Part shown: positions 23,317-27,270 of the stretch, in pieces
Layout: each line of letters opens with the position of its first letter
How positions within the stretch are numbered: the first letter of the stretch is position 1
NCBI GenBank assembly: GCA_016209865.1
Contig: JACQVL010000329.1
Coordinates: forward strand, 1-27,270
Origin: Candidatus Latescibacterota bacterium
GTDB taxonomy: Bacteria > JAAXHH01 > JACQVL01
Direction of reading: 5' to 3'
Length of the DNA: 27,270 bases
Translations under genes and position numbers: made by a program
The notes under the pieces: generated by a model
What the model was told of the DNA's origin: nothing
Database searches by the model: none
The model's input: only the letters and a program-made list of their open reading frames with translations

Positions 23317-25172
23317 TAGGCGTACCCCGTCTCATTCACTATACCTTAGAAAGCATTGGGGCGCTGACCCTGGTGTGTGTGGCAGCGTTGTTCCTCCTGG
23401 ACGCGCGAGGAATGGTTCGGACGGCCAGGCAGCTGGCCTATAAGGTGATCGAGCGGAATCCCGGAGCGAAAGACCGTGTCTTGCAACTGGCGGGATTCTT
23501 CATGATGGTGGATCGGGAGGAGCCAGAGCCACCACAACCGTTGGTGATCGTCGACCAACTGGGCTACCGGCCGGGCGACCCCAAGCTCGCGTTGGTCAAG
23601 GGAGACCACGCTCGTCGATCGTTCGAAGTCGTCAACGCAGCCACGAACAAAGCGGTGTACACCGGGACGATCCAGAGTATGGGGCAGCCGGACGGCAGTA
23701 CCGGGGATATGACCTCTCTCCTCGATTTCACTCCCCTCAACACGCCCGGAACCTACCACCTGCGGATCCCGGGCACGGCGTTGAAGTCGTATGAGTTTCG
23801 GGTTGGGGATGACGTCTATCGAATCGCGGCCTCGTCGACGATCGAGAGCTTCTACTATCAGCGATGCGGGACGGCGGTGGGCAACGGGACGGTCTGGAAA
23901 CACCCACCGTGTCATACCAAGGATGGGGTAGTCCATGACAATCCCTCTGTCTTTAAAGACGTGACCGGCGGCTGGCACGATGCGGGTGATTACGGGAAAT
24001 TCGTCGTCACCGGGGTGGTCAGTGCCGCCTACTTGCTGTACCTGTACGAGCATCAACCGGCGAAGTTTACTGACAGGCAACTCGCCATTCCGGAGGCGCG
24101 GAACGGGACTCCTGACCTGCTCGACGAGGCGCGGTGGGAACTGGCGTGGCTGTTAAAACTGCAGCGAGACGATGGCGGAGTGCCTCATAAAGTGTCCGCC
24201 AAGAAATGGACGGGCAATAATTTGCCCCAGGACGACCCGGATCAACGGTATATTCTCGGCGTGAGCAGCACGGCGACCGCCGGGACGGCGGCTGTGACGG
24301 CGCTGGGGGCTCGGTTGTTCGACAGGTGGGATAAGCCGTTTGCCGCGCGCCTACTCAAGGCGTCCGTCCAGGCGTGGAAGTTTCTCGAAGCCCATCCCGA
24401 CATCGTCCCGCCCGGTGGGTATAAAAACCCGTCCGACGTGATCGGTGGAGACTACGGCGACCGGCGCGATACTGATGAACGGCTCTGGGCCGCCGCCGAG
24501 CTGTACCGGCTCACCGGGGACGACCGGTACCACCAGTATTTCGTCACGCACTATCAACAATGCGGGCTTTACAACTACAACACGATCATCTGGCAGCATG
24601 TCGAAAACTTCGCGTACGCGGCCTACCTGCGCACGACAGAGTATCCGGTAGACAAGACGGTACATGCCGCCTTACTGTCCAACCTCATCAGCCACGGAGA
24701 CCGGCTGCTCAAGCACATCGGGGAGAATCATTACCGCCATATCCTGAAGACCGATGAATACTTCTGGGGGTCGAACAGCCTGGCGTTAGGGTATGCGTTT
24801 GACCTCATCCAGGCGTACACCGCCACCCAACAGCCCCAGTACCTCGAAGGGGCGTTAGACCAGCTCCACTACATGTTAGGCCGGAACACGTTCAATAAAG
24901 TTTTCATCACCGGGGTCGGGTCGAACCCCGTGCGATATCCCTACCATCAATTTTCTATGAAACTCGGTGCAGAAAAACCGGTACCGGGTCTGGTAGTTGG
25001 TGGTCTCAACCGTTATGATGGACCGAACGGACAGGCCCTGTCGGAGTTTCCCGGCAAATGTTATCAAGACAGCAAACAGAACTACTTTGTGAATGAAGTC
25101 GCCATCAATTACACCGCGCCGCTCGCGTTCGTCGCCGGGTACTTTGCCCAATTCAACCCCTCCACTCCGTAA
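23313..25172 (+). CDS. Membrane-anchored GH9 glycoside hydrolase (endoglucanase-like)
   Basis: 619 residues. An N-terminal hydrophobic helix (~14-30) with no clear cleavage site would anchor it with the enzyme in the periplasm. Residues ~76-165 match the CelD_N Ig-like domain (VIVDQLGYRPGDPKLALV). The catalytic GH9 domain has GGWHDAGDYGKF (219-230; Asp223/Asp226 are the base region), GVGSNPVRYPYHQFS at the substrate histidine loop (one arginine of the usual PHHR is replaced), PGLVVGGLN, and FVNEVAINYTAPLAF with the catalytic acid Glu595. GH9 enzymes invert beta-1,4-glucan bonds. In an export locus it may trim or release polymer, as BcsZ does in cellulose loci. The ATG overlaps the preceding stop. 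Confidence 0.88.
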   Translation: MIGVPRLIHYTLESIGALTLVCVAALFLLDARGMVRTARQLAYKVIERNPGAKDRVLQLAGFFMMVDREEPEPPQPLVIVDQLGYRPGDPKLALVKGDHARRSFEVVNAATNKAVYTGTIQSMGQPDGSTGDMTSLLDFTPLNTPGTYHLRIPGTALKSYEFRVGDDVYRIAASSTIESFYYQRCGTAVGNGTVWKHPPCHTKDGVVHDNPSVFKDVTGGWHDAGDYGKFVVTGVVSAAYLLYLYEHQPAKFTDRQLAIPEARNGTPDLLDEARWELAWLLKLQRDDGGVPHKVSAKKWTGNNLPQDDPDQRYILGVSSTATAGTAAVTALGARLFDRWDKPFAARLLKASVQAWKFLEAHPDIVPPGGYKNPSDVIGGDYGDRRDTDERLWAAAELYRLTGDDRYHQYFVTHYQQCGLYNYNTIIWQHVENFAYAAYLRTTEYPVDKTVHAALLSNLISHGDRLLKHIGENHYRHILKTDEYFWGSNSLALGYAFDLIQAYTATQQPQYLEGALDQLHYMLGRNTFNKVFITGVGSNPVRYPYHQFSMKLGAEKPVPGLVVGGLNRYDGPNGQALSEFPGKCYQDSKQNYFVNEVAINYTAPLAFVAGYFAQFNPSTP

Positions 25173-25196
25173 CGCGGAACCGCCGGGAAGACGAGT

Positions 25197-26429
25197 ATGC
25201 TCATTGTCATTCAACTGGGGTTGCTGGTCGGCCTGGGATTGTTGCTTTTCTATCTTGCGTTCCTGAGCCTTCTTGCGTTTATTGGACGACGGCCTACCCC
25301 GATCCTCCCGGCTCGTCTGCGGCGGTTCGCGGTCGTCGTCCCGGCGCACAACGAGGAACTCGTCATCGAGAAGACGTTGCGCAGCCTGTTCGCCGTCGAA
25401 TACCCGCGCGAGTCCTTCGACGTGATCGTCGTGGCGGACAACTGCCGCGACCGGACGGCGGACATCGCCAGGTCGCTGGGGGCGATCGTGTATGAACGGC
25501 AGAACCCGGCCCTGCGCGGGAAGGGGTACGCCCTTCGATGGTGCTTTGACCGCCTCCTCCATCCGCAGCCTGAGTATGACGCGCTCGTCGTGATCGACGC
25601 GGACAGTGTGGTGTCCGGGAATTTTTTGGCGGCGATGAACGTTTACCTGGACAAAGGAGCACGGGTCATCCAGTGTAGTGACATGGTCGAGCCGCAGCCG
25701 GGCGCGTGGAACGCGGAAGTCACCCGGATCGGGTTTACCCTGTATAATTACGTGCGCCCGTTAGGCCGGCGGATGTTAGGGTGCCCGACGGGGCTGCGCG
25801 GCAACGGGATGTGTTTCACCCCCGACGTGCTGCGCCAGGTGCCGTGGCAGGCGTATTCGCTGACCGAAGACCTCGAGTACGGCCTCGAACTCCTGCTCCG
25901 CGGGATCGACGTCGTGTTCGCGCCCGAAGCCCGGGTGATGGCCACGATGCCGCAGGACGTGAAGAACGCGGAAACCCAGCGCGCCCGCTGGGAGGCGGGA
26001 CGGTTTCCAGTGATCCGCAAGTACGCCGGCCGGCTCCTGGCCGCGGCGATCAGCCGGCCGTCCTTCAAAGCGTTCGATGCCTGGGTCGATCTGGTAACCC
26101 CGCCGTTCGTCAACATGCTGGTCGCCGTCCTCACGATGCTGGGGATTAACCTCCTGCTGTGGGCGGTCGGAGTTGAAGAGACGGGACGGTTTGTCTGGCT
26201 CTGGCTTGCGCTCCTGGGGATCGGGGTTGTCCATGTCGTCGTCGGTCTCTACGCGGCGGGGGCGGATCGCGTGATGTACCGGGCGTTCGTGCATTTCCCC
26301 CGGTATGCGCTCTGGAAAATCCTGCTCTACACCAGCCTGTTCCGGCGCAGGCAGACGCAGGAGTGGGTGCGGACCGCACGGGAGCAGGCCATCGCCAGAC
26401 CGGCCGCTGACAACCCGATCAAGCAGTGA
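25197..26429 (+). CDS. Membrane glycosyltransferase family 2, processive-type motifs
   Basis: 410 residues. One N-terminal helix (~4-29), a GT2 domain, then about two to three C-terminal helices (~290-345). Motifs are VVVPAHNEE (~46-54), VVADNCRDRT, DAD (134-136, metal binding), TED (223-225, catalytic base) and QRARW (261-265, the Q-x-x-R-W signature). The TED plus QxxRW pair is characteristic of synthases such as cellulose, hyaluronan and PNAG synthases, although many non-processive GT2 enzymes also carry it. There is no PilZ domain. It follows the GH9 gene by 24 bases, recalling the synthase-cellulase pairing of cellulose operons. It is the last gene of the long operon. Confidence 0.85.
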   Translation: MLIVIQLGLLVGLGLLLFYLAFLSLLAFIGRRPTPILPARLRRFAVVVPAHNEELVIEKTLRSLFAVEYPRESFDVIVVADNCRDRTADIARSLGAIVYERQNPALRGKGYALRWCFDRLLHPQPEYDALVVIDADSVVSGNFLAAMNVYLDKGARVIQCSDMVEPQPGAWNAEVTRIGFTLYNYVRPLGRRMLGCPTGLRGNGMCFTPDVLRQVPWQAYSLTEDLEYGLELLLRGIDVVFAPEARVMATMPQDVKNAETQRARWEAGRFPVIRKYAGRLLAAAISRPSFKAFDAWVDLVTPPFVNMLVAVLTMLGINLLLWAVGVEETGRFVWLWLALLGIGVVHVVVGLYAAGADRVMYRAFVHFPRYALWKILLYTSLFRRRQTQEWVRTAREQAIARPAADNPIKQ

Positions 26430-26452
26430 CTACCCCTCAGTACAGGATGGAG

Positions 26453-26468
26453 CGTGAATTCCCTCACG
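26453..26468. repeat. Palindrome CGTGA-N6-TCACG just before the response regulator
   Basis: The arms are perfect and the layout is that of a CRP/FNR half-site pair with a C/G end in place of T/A. It lies immediately before the GAGGAGG ribosome binding site, so it could be a repressor site or an RNA hairpin affecting translation. Function unproven. Confidence 0.35.
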
Positions 26469-26481
26469 AGGAGGGCGTGCG

Positions 26482-26901
26482 ATGAAGACGATCTTGATCG
26501 TCGATGATGACGAATCCTACCTCGAATTGTTGCGTCTTCTGTTGATCCAAGAGGGGTACCGGGTGCTGACGGCAGCCGACGGCCCGCAGGGGATTGCCGT
26601 ATATCAGGAACACCATCCCGACCTTGTCTTCCTCGACCTCAGCCTTCCGAGCATGAACGGGATTCAGGTCTTGAGGGAGATTCGACACATCGACAGTAAA
26701 GCCAAAATCATCGTCATCACGGGGTTCGGATCGGTTGAATCCGCCGTGACCGCCATGCAATCCGGCGCCGTCGACTTCGTGGAGAAAGTGGATTCGAGCG
26801 AGAACGTAGATTTTGTGGAGAAGGTGGATTTTGTGACAAACTTTCAGGAGGTCACGTCCAAAAAAATTAAAAACGTGCTCGACGAGTTCGGAGGAGACTG
26901 A
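26482..26901 (+). CDS. Single-domain response regulator with an internal repeat
   Basis: 139 residues, a receiver domain with no output domain. Acidic pocket Asp8/Asp9, phosphorylation site Asp52 in LVFLDLSLP, Thr80 in IVITGFGS and Lys102 are in place. After Lys102 the usual proline is Val, and residues 97-108 are repeated at 109-120 (VDFVEKVD in both). The tail has VTSKKIKNVLDEF. GAGGAGG precedes the ATG. It may belong to a phosphorelay or act by protein contact; the closest link is to the sigma-54 activator this locus needs, but no histidine kinase or activator gene lies in the window. It lies 52 bases after the GT2 gene and could be read with the operon. Confidence 0.87.
   Translation: MKTILIVDDDESYLELLRLLLIQEGYRVLTAADGPQGIAVYQEHHPDLVFLDLSLPSMNGIQVLREIRHIDSKAKIIVITGFGSVESAVTAMQSGAVDFVEKVDSSENVDFVEKVDFVTNFQEVTSKKIKNVLDEFGGD
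26770..26841 (+). repeat. 36-base in-frame tandem duplication within the response regulator
   Basis: Codons 97-108 and 109-120 encode VDFVEKVDSSEN and VDFVEKVDFVTN. Nine of twelve residues match, while several synonymous positions differ (GTC GAC TTC against GTA GAT TTT), so the copies have diverged while keeping the protein sequence. Confidence 0.8.
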
Positions 26902-27013
26902 GAAAATGAAAGCTGGTGATCAGTGGTCAGTCAACGTTCTTTTGTATCTGCCGTCCCTTGTCAATAGCAGACCGATGTTGCCGGGTATTTGCCTATGAGT
27001 ATCAACTTTCCTC

Positions 27014-27033
27014 AAAATTCTTGAAAATTCTTG
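27014..27033. repeat. Tandem decamer AAAATTCTTG x2
   Basis: AAAATTCTTG occurs at 27014-27023 and again at 27024-27033 with no gap, so the units repeat every helical turn. It lies just upstream of the CRP-type site and may be a binding site for an OmpR-like regulator or an UP-like element. Confidence 0.5.
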
Positions 27034-27039
27034 GGCAAG

Positions 27040-27055
27040 TGTGATTTCAGTCACA
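27040..27055. promoter_or_regulatory. CRP/FNR-family binding site
   Basis: TGTGATTTCAGTCACA fits TGTGA-N6-TCACA with no mismatch. Its centre (27047.5) is about 41 bases before the start predicted from the -10 box at 27076-27081, the class II activator position, where it replaces a poor -35. Confidence 0.7.
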
Positions 27056-27075
27056 TAAAGTTAGAATAAATAGAG

Positions 27076-27081
27076 TATACT
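27076..27081 (+). promoter_or_regulatory. Sigma-70-type -10 box (TATACT)
   Basis: TATACT differs from TATAAT at one base. No good -35 lies 17 bases upstream; the CRP-type dyad covers that place. The transcript would start near 27088, about 60 bases before the lipoprotein ATG. Confidence 0.55.
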
Positions 27082-27146
27082 TACCCTATGTTTGTTTGAG
27101 AGTGTTGTGCGCAGGCATCTACGTCCACCGACAAAGGAATCATACG

Positions 27147-27270
27147 ATGAATAAGTCTCTGAGAGATCAAACGTGGTTGGGTCTTGGGCTGTGCCTCGTC
27201 CTGGCCGTCCTGGTAGTGACCAGTTGCTCGACCCTGAGCAACCCGCTCGCCCCGCCGACCCTCCAAGCCC
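27147..27270 (+). CDS. Lipoprotein, 5' part only (window end)
   Basis: The reading frame is open to the window end (41 complete codons). It starts MNKSLRDQTW, followed by a hydrophobic helix and a lipobox, LVVTSC (Cys at residue 27), then STLSNPLAPP. The export signal with a Cys for lipid attachment is clear; residues after the Cys (Ser) do not show an inner-membrane retention Asp, so outer-membrane sorting is likely in a Gram-negative cell. AAAGGA precedes the ATG. The mature protein is outside the window, so its function is unknown. It has its own CRP-type promoter and is probably not part of the long operon. Confidence 0.75.
   Translation, partial: MNKSLRDQTWLGLGLCLVLAVLVVTSCSTLSNPLAPPTLQA

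Larger units (their letters stand above)
26902..27146. other. Intergenic region before the lipoprotein gene
   Basis: This 245-base stretch is much more AT-rich than its surroundings. It holds a perfect tandem decamer (27014-27033), a CRP-type dyad (27040-27055) and a -10 box (27076-27081). No convincing terminator for the response regulator gene was seen. A 30-codon reading frame at 26906 is probably not a gene. Confidence 0.6.

Noticed and set aside
26906-26998. 30-codon frame after the response regulator
   Set aside because: It has a fair ribosome binding site but no domain, no hydrophobic pattern and no support beyond length; it is left unannotated.
1-27270. Mobile element, prophage, CRISPR or tRNA
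   Set aside because: No transposase or integrase motif, terminal inverted repeats, spaced repeats or tRNA-like structure was noticed by eye.

Overview
The window is a roughly 24 kb exopolysaccharide (capsule-like) biosynthesis locus of the Wzx/Wzy type. It comes from a GC-rich Gram-negative bacterium. The outer-membrane exporter, separate chain-length protein and BY-kinase-like ATPase, sigma-54 promoter and gene style suggest a Nitrospirota-like or deltaproteobacterial-like host, but the taxon is inferred from style only. No rRNA, tRNA, transposase, integrase or CRISPR array was seen.

Layout. On the minus strand (1-2788) lie a Wza-like export protein, a WecA-type initiating phosphoglycosyltransferase fused to half of a WbpM/CapD-like protein, and the first codons of what looks like a NodU-type carbamoyltransferase. 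A 430-base divergent control region follows (2789-3225). It holds a near-perfect sigma-54 promoter for the plus strand, two paired TACACA/TGTGTA dyads at the right distance to be activator sites, and a weaker sigma-54-like promoter for the minus strand. From 3303 to 26429 every gene is on the plus strand with tiny gaps or overlaps, so it is probably one long operon.

The plus-strand genes in order are: chain-length regulator (Wzz/GumC type), BY-kinase-like ATPase, a 55-residue two-helix membrane protein, Wzy/WaaL-type polymerase or ligase, GT26 (WecG/TagA) transferase, Wzx flippase, GT4, a hexapeptide-repeat acetyltransferase and a CE4 polysaccharide deacetylase. Next comes an unusual block (12358-22845) that looks like a carrier-protein-dependent decoration pathway. 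It contains a CelD/BcsL-type acyltransferase fused to a left-handed beta-helix acyltransferase and an acyl carrier domain, a methyltransferase, an acyl-AMP ligase, a GNAT, a luciferase-like monooxygenase, a stand-alone DltA-like amino-acid adenylation protein, a formyltransferase, a free carrier protein and a second GNAT-like protein. Two small proteins (one ribbon-helix-helix-like), a membrane-anchored GH9 endoglucanase and a processive-type GT2 close the operon.

After it come a single-domain response regulator with an internal 12-residue duplication, and a lipoprotein gene (cut by the window end) behind a CRP-type class II promoter.

How it may work together (inference): the WecA-like enzyme starts a repeat unit on undecaprenyl phosphate. 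GT26 and GT4 (perhaps GT2) extend it, Wzx flips it, Wzy polymerises it, and Wzz/kinase/Wza set length and export. The central block would activate an acid and an amino acid as AMP esters, load them on carrier domains, modify them (methylation, oxidation, formylation) and transfer them to sugars. GH9 and GT2 could trim or make a beta-glucan. No nucleotide-sugar synthesis genes lie in the window, so those precursors must come from elsewhere.
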